Notes: generated from the sequence alone by a model not told the origin. 19,817 nt of DNA from SFTJ01 sp051871555 (GCA_051871555.1 JBJECZ010000150.1:1-19817), one strand, 5' to 3'; positions 1 to 8,806 are shown, numbered from the stretch's first letter. Program-made: numbers and translations.

Positions 1-474
1 TTCGCAGGCGGTGTCGCCACCACCTACCACAGCCACAACCTTTTTTCGATAGAAGAAACCATCGCAGGTGGCACATGCCGACACGCCAAGTCCGGCATAC
101 TTCTTTTCGTCAGCTATACCCAGATATTTTGCCGATGCACCGGTGGCAATAATTACAGTGTCGGCGGCAATCTGCTCGCCACCGTCGATAGTGGCAACGT
201 ATGGTGCCTTGTCGAAATTGATGGAGGTGACTTCGCCACTGCGAATCTTCGACCCCACCCTCTCGGCTTGAGCGCGCATATTGTCCATCAAATCAAGCCC
301 GCCTATTCCTTCGGGGAAACCCGGGAAATTCTCTATCTCGGTGGTTATGGTAAGCTGTCCGCCCGGTTGAATACCTTCGTACAACACATTGTCGATGTTA
401 GCTCGCGAAGCATAAATTGCGGCTGTATAACCTGCCGGACCGGAACCTATAATCAAACATTTAGTTCTTTCCAT
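1..474 (-). CDS. trxB: Thioredoxin reductase, N-terminal 158 residues (partial, cut by left edge)
   Basis: NADPH-dependent flavoenzyme that reduces thioredoxin in the cytoplasm. Visible from the sequence: an ATG start at 474, an FAD-binding GSGPAG motif at residues 10-15, the GGQLTITTEIENFPGF block typical of TrxB, the redox-active CATC motif at residues 134-137 followed by DG (the family position of the catalytic cysteines), and the start of the NADPH-binding GGGDTACE motif at 151-158, where the window ends. The rest of the NADPH domain and the C-terminal FAD segment lie outside. It begins 46 nt after the LolA-like gene and probably shares the ftsK transcript. No exact TAnnTTTG element was found in that gap. 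No frameshift is seen in the visible part. The family call is very secure. Confidence 0.96.
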   Translation of the reverse strand, partial: MERTKCLIIGSGPAGYTAAIYASRANIDNVLYEGIQPGGQLTITTEIENFPGFPEGIGGLDLMDNMRAQAERVGSKIRSGEVTSINFDKAPYVATIDGGEQIAADTVIIATGASAKYLGIADEKKYAGLGVSACATCDGFFYRKKVVAVVGGGDTACE

Positions 475-520
475 TATTATATAGTTTTTAATTCTGTTAT
501 GTATTTCTGTCTTTATTATT

Positions 521-1135
521 TCATCTCAAATCCACCACCGCGGTGCCTGCCGGGACTGCCGACTTGTCGAAAGCGAACGTCGATTCGCTCAGTGTCACCA
601 CCTTGTAATCGCTAATCTTGGTGGTGAAGGTGTTGCCGTCTTTCATTTCAAAGTAGGCTTTGCTTATTCGATAGCTGCCGTTAATCACATACAGCAAAAT
701 TTGCTTGATGTCACTCGACTTTTGCTTCGGCACCATCTTCAAGGTGTAGAAACCGGGCACCTGAGTGAAAGCCTTATACACTCGGCACGAGGTTTTCATC
801 GAAGCAAGCGCTGCATAGGGGTTGCTCATCTGCATCTCCTCGGCGGTGGGTTCGGTCACGTTCACCTCACCTGTCGACGACGAATAAGCCCATTGCGTGG
901 TGCCGTTGTACCAGCACATCAAATCGGGCGACATGATGCGGAACTTGTTGCCCTTCATGTCAATTTTGCCACTGTTGCTGCCTTGGCTCGACGTCATCAC
1001 ATAGCTTGCGCTGATGCCCTTGGCATTATTGTAGGCTGCTATGGTTTTATTGAGCACGTCGCCGGCATTCTGCGCCGAAGCACCGAGTGCCACTGCCACA
1101 GCAAGCAAGCATATTGCGAATATTCTTTTCATCAT
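521..1135 (-). CDS. LolA-like outer-membrane lipoprotein carrier protein
   Basis: A 204-residue exported protein. It has a lysine/arginine start (MMKR), a hydrophobic stretch and an AxA-type signal peptidase I site near ASAQ (residues 20-22). The mature part is of LolA-like size, with the early amphipathic segment (DVLNKTIAAYNNAKGISASY), beta-rich repeats such as GKIDMKGNKFRI, and the MCWYNGTTQWAY strand pair seen in Bacteroidota LolA relatives. Known LolA proteins carry lipoproteins across the periplasm from the LolCDE exporter to the outer membrane. Bacteroidota generally lack a recognisable LolB, so how this version delivers cargo is less clear. The gene starts 18 nt after the ftsK stop, so co-transcription is likely. 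Tandem ATG codons (1135 and 1132) leave a one-residue start ambiguity. Identification rests on remembered family pattern and gene context. Confidence 0.85.
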   Translation of the reverse strand: MMKRIFAICLLAVAVALGASAQNAGDVLNKTIAAYNNAKGISASYVMTSSQGSNSGKIDMKGNKFRIMSPDLMCWYNGTTQWAYSSSTGEVNVTEPTAEEMQMSNPYAALASMKTSCRVYKAFTQVPGFYTLKMVPKQKSSDIKQILLYVINGSYRISKAYFEMKDGNTFTTKISDYKVVTLSESTFAFDKSAVPAGTAVVDLR

Positions 1136-1153
1136 AGTGTTCTCTTTAACTGA

Positions 1154-3655
1154 TTATTTGCCTAAATACATGTCAATCTCCGACGGAGTCATCAACACCT
1201 TGCGCGGACGTCCACCCTGCGAAGCGCCGACAATGCCCGCAGCTTCCATCTGGTCCATTATGCGCCCTGCTCGGTTATAGCCGATGCCGAAACGGCGTTG
1301 CAGCGACGAGGTGGATGCATAATCGCTCGCAGCGATAAACTCCAGCGCCTCCTCAAACAACGAGTCGCGCTCAAACTGGCCGCCCTTACCGCCTTCGCCG
1401 CCCATCGCCGAGGCATCGTCTTCAGGGTTCATCGGCTCAGGCAATTCGTAGGCGTGTTCAAAGCCTATTTGCTCCGAAATGAATTCGCATATTGCCTTCA
1501 CCTCGGGCGTATCGACAAACGCGCATTGCACACGCACAATGTCGCCATCAGCCGAAAACAGCATGTCGCCCTTGCCAATGAGGTGTTGAGCGCCCGAGCA
1601 GTCGATGATTGTACGGCTGTCCTGCATCTGCCCCACGCGGAACGCAATGCGGCTTGGGAAGTTGGCTTTAATCAATCCGGTGATGGTCTTGGCATCGGGT
1701 CGCTGAGTGGCAAGAATCACGTGTATGCCAATGGCTCGCGCTTTTTGAGCCAAGCGCACAAGCGGCGTTTCAACCTCTTTGCCCGATTGCATGATAAGGT
1801 CGCAGAACTCATCGATGATGAGCACAATATACGGCATATAACGGTGTCCGTTGTTCGGGTTGAGCTGATGCTTCACAAAGCGTGCATTATAGTCCTTGAT
1901 GTTGCGCTCGCCGGCTTTTTCAAGCAAGCGGTAGCGGTCTTCCATCTCAGTCACAAGCGAGTTGAGCGTTGGCACTACCTTCTTGGCATCGGTGATTACG
2001 GCACGGTCTTCTTCAGGCAATTTTGCCAAATAGTGATGTTCGAGCTGTGCATATAGGCTGAATTCTACCATCTTTGGGTCGATAAGCACAAACTTCAGTT
2101 CAGCCGGATGTTTCTTGTAGAGCAACGATGTGATGATGGCATTCAAGCCAACCGATTTACCCTGACCTGTTGCACCGGCAACAAGCAGGTGCGGTGTTTT
2201 GGCAAGGTCGGCAACAACAACGTCGTTGCTAACGGTGCAACCCAGCGCAATCGGCAACGCAGCGCGCGACTCCTGAAAAGCACGCGACTCAATCACCGAG
2301 CGCATCGACACTATCTGCGGCTCGCGGTTTGGCACCTCAATGCCCACCGTTCCCTTGCCTGGCACCGGAGCGATGATGCGTATACCCTTGGCGGCAAGGC
2401 TCATTGCAATGTCGTCTTCAAGCGACTTGATTTTCTGTATTCTCACGCCTTCTTTTGGCACAATCTCAAATAAAGTGATGGTTGGACCTACGGTAACCTC
2501 GATGCTGTTAATCTCAATGCCATAGTTGAGCAGCGTGCGCGTGATAAGCTCTTTGTTTTCCTCTTGCTCACGCACGTCAATCGACACTTTTGTGCTGCCG
2601 TAGTTCTTAAGCAAATCGATTGATGGCAACTTATATCTCGACAGTTCTTTTGTAGGGTCGTAAACATCGTCGTTTGCCACTTTCTTCACCTTTTCAATCT
2701 CAGCAGTCTGGTTTATCACAAACTCCTGTGGTTTTTCGGTTTCATAAGCCGCAACTGCAGGAGCCGGCGTCAACGGTTCTGCCACCGGTGTTATCGGTGT
2801 AGGTTCCTGAGCCTCACTCGCCGCCGGAGTAACACGGTCGGCAACTGGCAAATCTTCCTGCGAAGGTTTTGCAGGGCGCTTAGCGCCATGTCGGTCGCCC
2901 ATGAAATCCGACAATGGTACCTCGGCAGGCGCCGGTTCGTTGCCGGGCTTTGTGGTGCGCACCTTGCGCGAGCGCTGAATCATGCCCGAGGTGTAGTCGT
3001 AGATTCTCTTCAACGTGCTATAGAAAACAAACACCCACACCATTGCTATCACAATATTCACCATAATCATCCCGTAGATGCTCGTATAGTCAATCAGCAA
3101 GGTGTTAAGGTAATATCCTATATTTCCGCCTATAGGGAAAAATGTAAGGTCGAGATTATAGGTGACGGCACCTGCCACCATCGAAAATGCAAATATGCTC
3201 AGCAGCGACAGGAAGGTGAATTGCATAAAAAACACCTTTCCGCCTTTAAGCAGCCGCAAGGCAATCACAAAGCACCAAGCCACCACAATGAACGCACCCA
3301 AACCCACGCCCCGCTCAACAAACAGGTGCGAAAGGTAGGCACCAAAAATGGCTCCGCGGTTGTTTATGTTTTCGGCATTCTGGCTCGTCACTGCCGTATT
3401 CATCACTTCGCTTTGGTCGGCAGCTCCCTGCATAAAAAAGGAAATACACGACAGCAACAGGAACACGCCGAAAAAGCCGATGACCACGCCAAGCGTCCAC
3501 TGAGTGCGACGAAGCATTAGCACATCCTTAACCTTATCGACAGCGCCTTTAGTTGAGCTTTCGTCGCCATTAGCCGAGACGTTATTCTTTGCGCCACCCA
3601 CCGACACATTTCTTATATCCGGATTAAACGAATCATTTTCCACTTTGTTACTCAT
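1154..3655 (-). CDS. ftsK: DNA translocase FtsK/SpoIIIE family
   Basis: Septal DNA pump that moves chromosome termini and promotes dimer resolution at cell division. The 833 residues contain, in order: a polar N-terminus; four hydrophobic segments near residues 53-75, 112-136, 142-165 and 193-215; a Pro/Ala/Glu-rich linker (about 225-325) much shorter than in E. coli FtsK; an alpha/beta motor with Walker A GATGQGKS at 494-501 and Walker B VLIIDEF at 611-617, plus the LATQRPD segment at 648-654; and a C-terminal winged-helix gamma domain (about 763-825, ending QGGRPRKVL) that in the family reads KOPS-like DNA signals. The ATG at 3655 is preceded by 65 nt of AT-rich sequence after trkH. The gene leads an ftsK-lolA-trxB cluster. 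Family assignment is certain; the KOPS sequence used here cannot be seen. Confidence 0.98.
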   Translation of the reverse strand: MSNKVENDSFNPDIRNVSVGGAKNNVSANGDESSTKGAVDKVKDVLMLRRTQWTLGVVIGFFGVFLLLSCISFFMQGAADQSEVMNTAVTSQNAENINNRGAIFGAYLSHLFVERGVGLGAFIVVAWCFVIALRLLKGGKVFFMQFTFLSLLSIFAFSMVAGAVTYNLDLTFFPIGGNIGYYLNTLLIDYTSIYGMIMVNIVIAMVWVFVFYSTLKRIYDYTSGMIQRSRKVRTTKPGNEPAPAEVPLSDFMGDRHGAKRPAKPSQEDLPVADRVTPAASEAQEPTPITPVAEPLTPAPAVAAYETEKPQEFVINQTAEIEKVKKVANDDVYDPTKELSRYKLPSIDLLKNYGSTKVSIDVREQEENKELITRTLLNYGIEINSIEVTVGPTITLFEIVPKEGVRIQKIKSLEDDIAMSLAAKGIRIIAPVPGKGTVGIEVPNREPQIVSMRSVIESRAFQESRAALPIALGCTVSNDVVVADLAKTPHLLVAGATGQGKSVGLNAIITSLLYKKHPAELKFVLIDPKMVEFSLYAQLEHHYLAKLPEEDRAVITDAKKVVPTLNSLVTEMEDRYRLLEKAGERNIKDYNARFVKHQLNPNNGHRYMPYIVLIIDEFCDLIMQSGKEVETPLVRLAQKARAIGIHVILATQRPDAKTITGLIKANFPSRIAFRVGQMQDSRTIIDCSGAQHLIGKGDMLFSADGDIVRVQCAFVDTPEVKAICEFISEQIGFEHAYELPEPMNPEDDASAMGGEGGKGGQFERDSLFEEALEFIAASDYASTSSLQRRFGIGYNRAGRIMDQMEAAGIVGASQGGRPRKVLMTPSEIDMYLGK

Positions 3656-3664
3656 TGTTTTTTA

Positions 3665-3672
3665 CAAATTTA
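3665..3672 (-). promoter_or_regulatory. Possible Bacteroidota -7 element upstream of ftsK
   Basis: On the minus strand this reads TAAATTTG, an exact match to the TAnnTTTG -7 pattern of Bacteroidota. It ends only 9 nt before the ftsK ATG, so a transcript from it would be almost leaderless. A second imperfect copy (AAAATTTG) lies at 3673-3680. No convincing TTTG-type -33 element sits 19-21 nt upstream. The AT-rich context makes a chance match quite possible, and ftsK may instead be read from the trkH transcript. Confidence 0.25.
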
Positions 3673-3720
3673 CAAATTTTACTTCTTAAAACCTATTTTT
3701 CTCCTTTTATGTTAATGTAA

Positions 3721-5202
3721 TCAACTTTTCTTCCAAAAACCGCGGGTGAACAAAATGAGTATGGTGAACAACTCAAGTCGTCCGGCAAGCATGTCGAACG
3801 AGAACACCACCTTGCACAAATCGTTCATATCGGCAAACGAGCCATGCAAGCCCGTAACGCCATAGCCCATACCAATGTTGCTCACTGCCGAGACCGCCGT
3901 GAAGATGGCATCAAATGCCGGCATACCCGATTCGGTGAAAACTATTGTGCTTATGGCTATCATAATGAAAAAGCACGTCAAAAACGCCACACATTTGGCA
4001 TACACTTCGTCGTTTACCACTCGCCCGTTCACCCTAATCACCTTCACTGTGTTGGGATGCAGCAAATGATATATCTGTATCGACGTGTTCTTAACCAACA
4101 ACACTAAGCGGTCGACTTTTGCGCCACCGGCTGTTGAACCAGCCGATGCTCCAAACAGCATAACCATGACAAACATCAACGACACAAATGGTCCGTCGGC
4201 CTCATAGTCGAATGCCGACAATCCGGTTGATGTAGCCGCCGATATGGTTTGAAACAAGCCGCAAACAAATGCCATCAGCTTATTGTCCATTGTGTCTTGC
4301 AACACCACATTTATGCCGACAATCACGCCTACGCCAACAAGCAACCCCACTGTCCATCGAAACACATCGTTCTTCCATATCGCCATACGGTCGCCCACGG
4401 CAAACTTATACAGCAGGTGGAAATTCAAACCTGAAAGCAACATGAACACGGTGACTACAATATTCAGGTACATCGAGTTCCAATGCGCCATACTTGCGTT
4501 TTTGGTGGAGAAACCACCTGTAGATGTGATTACCAACGTATGATTGAGGGCATCAAAAAAATCCATCGGACCTGCCCACATAAATGCCAACAAAACTAAC
4601 GACAGCACGCAGTAAACAGCCCAAAGGCTTGTTGCCGTTTGGCTGACGCGCGGACGAATCTTGTCGTGGGTCAATCCGGTCACCTCGGCGTTGAACAACT
4701 GCACACCACCCGAATGGTTCAGCATAGGCAGCACGGCAAGGGTGAACAGAATGATTCCCATACCGCCAAGCCATTGCGACATCGAGCGCCACAACAGTAT
4801 ACCTTTTGCAACGCTTTCAACATCGCGTATCACACTGGCGCCGGTGGTCGAAAACCCGCTCATCATTTCGAAATAGGCATCGACAAACCGCGGCAATGTG
4901 CCCGTCAGCATGTATGGCAAACAGCCGAACAGCGAAAACACAACCCACACCAACGCTGTGAGCAGCAAGCCCTCGCGCGTGTGCATACTGTTTCGCTTTG
5001 GGCGTATGCCAAAAGTCATTGCCACGCCTGCCAGCAAAGTTATGCTTATGGTGATGGCAAATGCCCGTATGCTCACCGGCTCGGAATATATCAGCGATGT
5101 GATGAGCGGCAGCACCATGAATGACGATTCAATAATCAACAGCCATCCAATAATCCTTGCCACCACAGCAATGTTCAGTGATAATTTGCGTTCTCCTATC
5201 AT
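3721..5202 (-). CDS. trkH: Trk/Ktr potassium uptake protein, membrane subunit
   Basis: Membrane pore subunit of a Trk-type K+ uptake system. From the ATG at 5202 it encodes 493 residues, close to the usual TrkH length. The family's four pore loops are all visible with their filter glycines: FSTTGASV, STGGFSTKN, AATSTGLSAF and VSNIGMGYG. Many hydrophobic helices lie between them, and the GGAKVDR segment follows the third loop. The frame is open farther upstream to 5286, but that extension runs over the end of trkA and is Cys/Trp/Arg-rich, unlike the family; the 5202 start leaves a clean 25-nt gap after trkA. It follows dxs and trkA in one operon and would work with TrkA, which gates this class of pore. 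The gene looks intact. Confidence 0.95.
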   Translation of the reverse strand: MIGERKLSLNIAVVARIIGWLLIIESSFMVLPLITSLIYSEPVSIRAFAITISITLLAGVAMTFGIRPKRNSMHTREGLLLTALVWVVFSLFGCLPYMLTGTLPRFVDAYFEMMSGFSTTGASVIRDVESVAKGILLWRSMSQWLGGMGIILFTLAVLPMLNHSGGVQLFNAEVTGLTHDKIRPRVSQTATSLWAVYCVLSLVLLAFMWAGPMDFFDALNHTLVITSTGGFSTKNASMAHWNSMYLNIVVTVFMLLSGLNFHLLYKFAVGDRMAIWKNDVFRWTVGLLVGVGVIVGINVVLQDTMDNKLMAFVCGLFQTISAATSTGLSAFDYEADGPFVSLMFVMVMLFGASAGSTAGGAKVDRLVLLVKNTSIQIYHLLHPNTVKVIRVNGRVVNDEVYAKCVAFLTCFFIMIAISTIVFTESGMPAFDAIFTAVSAVSNIGMGYGVTGLHGSFADMNDLCKVVFSFDMLAGRLELFTILILFTRGFWKKS

Positions 5203-5227
5203 CCTATGTTTTAAGCCGATATTCGTA

Positions 5228-6559
5228 TTAACTAAACCACTTCTCCAATTTATGCATCGACCCCGACAGGCTGAACACCACCACATGGTCGCCCGGCTTC
5301 AACTCGGTGTTACCTTGCACCAGATAGCCCACACCGTCTCTCACAAGCCCGGCTATGGTCATCTCGCGCGGTAGCTTCAAATCTTTCACAAGCGATTTGG
5401 TCACTTTCGAGTCTTCCTTCACCACCATCTCGGTTACCTCGGCATCGGCAAGCGCCAGGCACTTGGCATTGCTTTGGTCGTTGTCGATTAACGTCTGGAA
5501 TATCTTGCTCGAAGCCAGCAGTTTCTTGTTGATGATTGTGCCAATATTAAGCCCTTCAGCCTCCGAAATAAACTGTATGTTTTCCACCTCGGCAATGGTT
5601 TTCTTCACGCCATATTCCTTGGCGGTGAGACATCCCAATATGTTTGTTTCCGAACTGTCGGTGAGCGCCACAAAGGCATCGTAGTTCTCGAGATGTTCTT
5701 CGCGCAAAATGTCATTGTCCCTACCGTCGCCGTTCACAATATGGCAATCGGGCAACTTATACGCCAAGTCGCGCGAACGGTTCTTGTCGATTTCTATAAT
5801 CTTGAACTCATATTTGCCGTCCGATAGGCGCACCAAGCGCTTGGCAATTCGGCTGCCGCCCATAATCATCACCTTGTCGATGCGCGACTGGCGTTTGCCG
5901 CAAATGTCAATCACCTTGTCGAGATATTCGTCCTTGGTGGCAATGTAAACAATGTCGTTTTCGAGGATGATATCATCGCCTCGCGGAATGATGGTTTCGT
6001 ATTTTCGTTTAATGGCGCAAATGTGCATAAAGCCCGACACGTTCGACGTGTCGCGCAACTTCATGCCAAGCAATTTGGCTGTACTGCGCAATTTCACGCC
6101 CACCACAATCAGCTCGCCGTTGAACATCTCAAACCAATTTCGCACCCATGTGTGCTTCAAAGCCATCATCATCTCCTCGGCAGCAAGATACTCAGGATAA
6201 ATCAAATCGTCGACACCAAGCTGCGTGAAGAAGTCTTTATTTTCTTTTTTGAAAAACTCGTAGTTATCAATTCGAGCCACCGTTTTCTTTGCCCCAAGGC
6301 TTTTAGCCATCGAGCATGCGAGAACATTATTGGTTTCGTAGGGAGTGACAGCAATAAACAGGTCGCAATCGCTAATATCTACGTTGCGCATCACCTCAAA
6401 CGAGGTCGGGCGGCCAACATGCGTAATCAGGTTCTGATTGTCAAGAGCCGCCAGCTTCGATTCGTCTTTATCTATCACATATATGTCGTGCGATTCGTTT
6501 GAAAGCAGTTTAGCCAAATGGCTACCCACTTCACCAGCACCGACAATAACAATTTTCAT
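5228..6559 (-). CDS. trkA: Trk system potassium uptake regulatory subunit (double RCK)
   Basis: Cytosolic nucleotide-binding ring protein that gates the TrkH K+ channel. The 443 residues show two RCK modules. The first starts with VIVGAGEVGSHLA (Rossmann glycines at 7-12), followed by the acidic strand-2 end DKDE and a TrkA-C domain at about 140-215. The second starts with the MGGSRIAKRL nucleotide-binding loop near 233-242, has ALTDSSETNILG at about 298-309, and ends in a second TrkA-C domain at about 365-440 (ELKPGDHVVVF). This duplicated layout matches E. coli-type TrkA and not the single-RCK KtrA. The ATG at 6559 lies 14 nt after the dxs stop, and trkH follows 25 nt after the stop, so the three genes are very likely one transcript. 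Confidence 0.97.
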   Translation of the reverse strand: MKIVIVGAGEVGSHLAKLLSNESHDIYVIDKDESKLAALDNQNLITHVGRPTSFEVMRNVDISDCDLFIAVTPYETNNVLACSMAKSLGAKKTVARIDNYEFFKKENKDFFTQLGVDDLIYPEYLAAEEMMMALKHTWVRNWFEMFNGELIVVGVKLRSTAKLLGMKLRDTSNVSGFMHICAIKRKYETIIPRGDDIILENDIVYIATKDEYLDKVIDICGKRQSRIDKVMIMGGSRIAKRLVRLSDGKYEFKIIEIDKNRSRDLAYKLPDCHIVNGDGRDNDILREEHLENYDAFVALTDSSETNILGCLTAKEYGVKKTIAEVENIQFISEAEGLNIGTIINKKLLASSKIFQTLIDNDQSNAKCLALADAEVTEMVVKEDSKVTKSLVKDLKLPREMTIAGLVRDGVGYLVQGNTELKPGDHVVVFSLSGSMHKLEKWFS

Positions 6560-6573
6560 ATTCTTTGCTTTAA

Positions 6574-8496
6574 TTACACTGTTTTGTAAAACAATTCCTT
6601 GATTCGGTTTTTTATCTCACCTTTGCCAATGCCGCAATAATCGCGCAGCTGCGCCACCGTACCCTGACAGATAAACTCGTCGGGAATGCCCATCTTATAC
6701 ACCCTCGTCGAATAGCCGTGGTCGTTGAACCAATCCAACACAGTAGAGCCTAAACCGCCACGAACTGTGCCGTCCTCAACAGTGATAACCGTAGGATACA
6801 ACTTGCCTACCTCCTCGAGGATTGCCTCGTCGATAGGCTTGAGGAAAATCATATCATAGTGAGCCGCATTAACGCCTTCGCTGCGTAATTCAGCCACAGC
6901 CTCGGCAACGTCGCTGCCAAACGGACCGATGCTCAGCACTGCCACGCGCTCGCCGCTGCTCAGTTTGCGACCCTTGCCTATTGGCAGCACTTGCATGTCG
7001 TTGTGCCAATCAGTCAATTTGCCGCCACCTCGCGGATAGCGTATGGCTAATGGCCCGTGCTCAACCTGGTTGGAGGTGTAAAGCAGATTGCGCAAGGCGT
7101 GCTCGTCGATTGGCGAGCTCACAATCATGTTTGGTATGCAATTGAGATATGCCAAGTCGAATGCTCCGTGGTGCGTAGCACCGTCTTCGCCCACCAATCC
7201 GGCACGGTCGATGCAGAACACAACAGGCAAATTCTGCAATGCCACATCATGTATGATTTCATCGTAGGCTCGCTGCAAAAACGACGAGTAGATGCAGCAA
7301 TATGGCTTCAATCCGTCTTTTGCCAAACCGCCGGCAAATGTCACGGCGTGCTCCTCGGCTATGCCCACATCGAATGCCCTTTTCGGAAAAGCTTCCTGAA
7401 GGAAGGTCAACGAGCATCCTGTTGGCATTGCTGCCGTGATGCCTACCACCTTCTCGTCGGCTTGTGCCAACTCCACTATAGTCTTGCCAAACACGTCTTG
7501 AAACTTGAGCGGATGCGGCTGGTCGGACGGCTTCGACATAATCTCGCCGGTGTCCTTGTTGAACTTACCTGGGGCGTGCCATGTGGTAGGGTCTTTCTCG
7601 GCAGGAGCAAAACCCTTGCCTTTGCGCGTACGCAGGTGCACAATGCGCGGACCCTTCATATCCTTAATGCCGTTGAACACTTCCACCAGTTTGGCAACAT
7701 CATGCCCGTCGAAAGGTCCAAAATAACGAATATTCAGCCCCTCGAATATGTTTTGTCTATTGGCAAGCAGCGCTTTCACACTATTGCTGAAACGAAGTAT
7801 GAGCCCACGCCCATGCTCGTTGATGAGCTTATGGCGAACGCAGTATTCATACACCTTCATCTTCATGTCGTTATACTTGCGCGATGTGTTGAGGTGCGAC
7901 ATATATTCGCCGAAGGCACCAACGCACTCGTCGATAGCCATATCATTATCGTTCAGCACAATAATCAAGTTATTCTTGTTTATTGATGCATTGTTCATTG
8001 CCTCGAATGCCAAGCCACCGCTAATCGAGGCGTCGCCAATCACTGCCACCACATTGCGGTCTTTCTCGCCCTGCAACTGAGCAGCAATCGACATTCCCAA
8101 AGCCGCCGATATACTGTTTGAAGCATGTCCGGCTATAAATGCATCGTATTCACTCTCATTGGGGTTTGGGAAACCGCTCAAACCATTCATCTTACGGTTG
8201 TTCTCAAAAGCGTCGCGCCGCCCTGTCAGCACCTTGTGGCCATAGGCTTGATGACCCACGTCCCACACAATGCGGTCGTATGGGGTGTTGAACACATAGT
8301 GCAACGCAACTGTGAAATCAACCGCTCCCATGCTCGAGGCAAAATGCCCGGGGTTCTCCGACAACGACTCGATGAGAAAGCGCCGCAACTCGCTGCACAC
8401 TTGGGGCAACGATGCTACAGGCAATGCTCGCAAATCAACAGGACTGTCGATTTGCGACAATAGCGGAAAATTACTATTTATATACTCTTTATTCAA
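6574..8496 (-). CDS. dxs: 1-deoxy-D-xylulose-5-phosphate synthase, apparent TTG start
   Basis: First enzyme of the MEP isoprenoid pathway. It condenses pyruvate and glyceraldehyde 3-phosphate to DXP using thiamine diphosphate and Mg2+. The 640 residues show the family landmarks: HFASSMGAVDFTVALH near 51-66, WDVGHQAYGHKVLTGR at 78-93, the ThDP/Mg motif GDASISGG at 154-161 with the partner NDND, the catalytic-Glu block AEEHAV at 380-385, QRAYDE in the pyrimidine domain, and a transketolase C-terminal domain. The codon at 8494-8496 is TTG. The upstream frame meets a TGA at 8518-8520 with no ATG or GTG between, and the next ATG would delete part of the conserved N-terminus (residue 56). TTG is therefore the likely start. 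The gene sits behind a small membrane-protein gene and ahead of trkA and trkH. Confidence 0.97.
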   Translation of the reverse strand: MNKEYINSNFPLLSQIDSPVDLRALPVASLPQVCSELRRFLIESLSENPGHFASSMGAVDFTVALHYVFNTPYDRIVWDVGHQAYGHKVLTGRRDAFENNRKMNGLSGFPNPNESEYDAFIAGHASNSISAALGMSIAAQLQGEKDRNVVAVIGDASISGGLAFEAMNNASINKNNLIIVLNDNDMAIDECVGAFGEYMSHLNTSRKYNDMKMKVYEYCVRHKLINEHGRGLILRFSNSVKALLANRQNIFEGLNIRYFGPFDGHDVAKLVEVFNGIKDMKGPRIVHLRTRKGKGFAPAEKDPTTWHAPGKFNKDTGEIMSKPSDQPHPLKFQDVFGKTIVELAQADEKVVGITAAMPTGCSLTFLQEAFPKRAFDVGIAEEHAVTFAGGLAKDGLKPYCCIYSSFLQRAYDEIIHDVALQNLPVVFCIDRAGLVGEDGATHHGAFDLAYLNCIPNMIVSSPIDEHALRNLLYTSNQVEHGPLAIRYPRGGGKLTDWHNDMQVLPIGKGRKLSSGERVAVLSIGPFGSDVAEAVAELRSEGVNAAHYDMIFLKPIDEAILEEVGKLYPTVITVEDGTVRGGLGSTVLDWFNDHGYSTRVYKMGIPDEFICQGTVAQLRDYCGIGKGEIKNRIKELFYKTV

Positions 8497-8567
8497 TGTC
8501 TTAACCGTATTATTATTTCAACCACACTATCAAACAACTTGCTCAGCTACAGCCGCTTACAGCCTCG

Positions 8568-8744
8568 TTAATCCTTCGTTCTCTTGTATTTTTTATATAA
8601 CGGCACAAAGATGATTATTCCGGATGCCACAATCGTGAATATCACATAGAAATCTATTCTCGACGCACGAGTGAGCAGCAAGAAGCACAAAACGAGCCAC
8701 AGCGCAACTATAAACCCTAAGCGAATTATTTGTGAAGTAGTCAT
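8568..8744 (-). CDS. Small two-helix membrane protein, unknown function
   Basis: A 58-residue product from the ATG at 8744. The sequence has two hydrophobic segments (about residues 7-24 and 31-50) separated by a short polar turn (TRASRID), and a strongly basic tail YKKYKRTKD. By the positive-inside rule the tail should be cytoplasmic, giving a hairpin topology. I do not recognise a named family. The gene is the first in the dxs-trkA-trkH transcript, 71 nt before dxs. The promoter element at 8776-8783 would start RNA near 8770, which excludes the farther TTG at 8774; an ATG at 8759 remains a possible longer start. It could be a conserved operon leader or an accessory protein to a membrane process, but nothing in the sequence decides its role. 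Confidence 0.7.
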   Translation of the reverse strand: MTTSQIIRLGFIVALWLVLCFLLLTRASRIDFYVIFTIVASGIIIFVPLYKKYKRTKD

Positions 8745-8775
8745 AAACAATGTGTACATTATTACTTTAAACAAA

Positions 8776-8806
8776 CAAAATTAGCAAAACATTTCGAATT
8801 ATAAAA
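8776..8806 (-). promoter_or_regulatory. Bacteroidota promoter for the small membrane protein-dxs-trkA-trkH operon
   Basis: On the minus strand TAATTTTG (8783-8776) is an exact TAnnTTTG -7 element. A TTTT tract at 8806-8803 lies 19 nt upstream, the usual spacing for the TTTG-like -33 element in this phylum. Transcription would start near 8770, leaving a leader of about 26 nt before the ATG at 8744. The same octamer occurs before moxR. It lies just after the terminator of the neighbouring HTH gene, as expected for a new transcription unit. Confidence 0.5.

Noticed and set aside
5203..5286. N-terminal extension of TrkH to an ATG at 5286
   Set aside because: It overlaps the trkA end, is rich in Cys/Trp/Arg unlike TrkH proteins, and an ATG at 5202 gives the family's usual length.
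7057..7986. A plus-strand open frame of over 300 codons inside dxs
   Set aside because: It lies fully antisense to conserved DXS sequence, has no recognisable domain, and codon structure follows the minus-strand gene.
8548..8564. Two TACAGCC direct repeats spaced 10 nt before dxs
   Set aside because: Too short to separate from chance, and no partner protein or further copies were seen.
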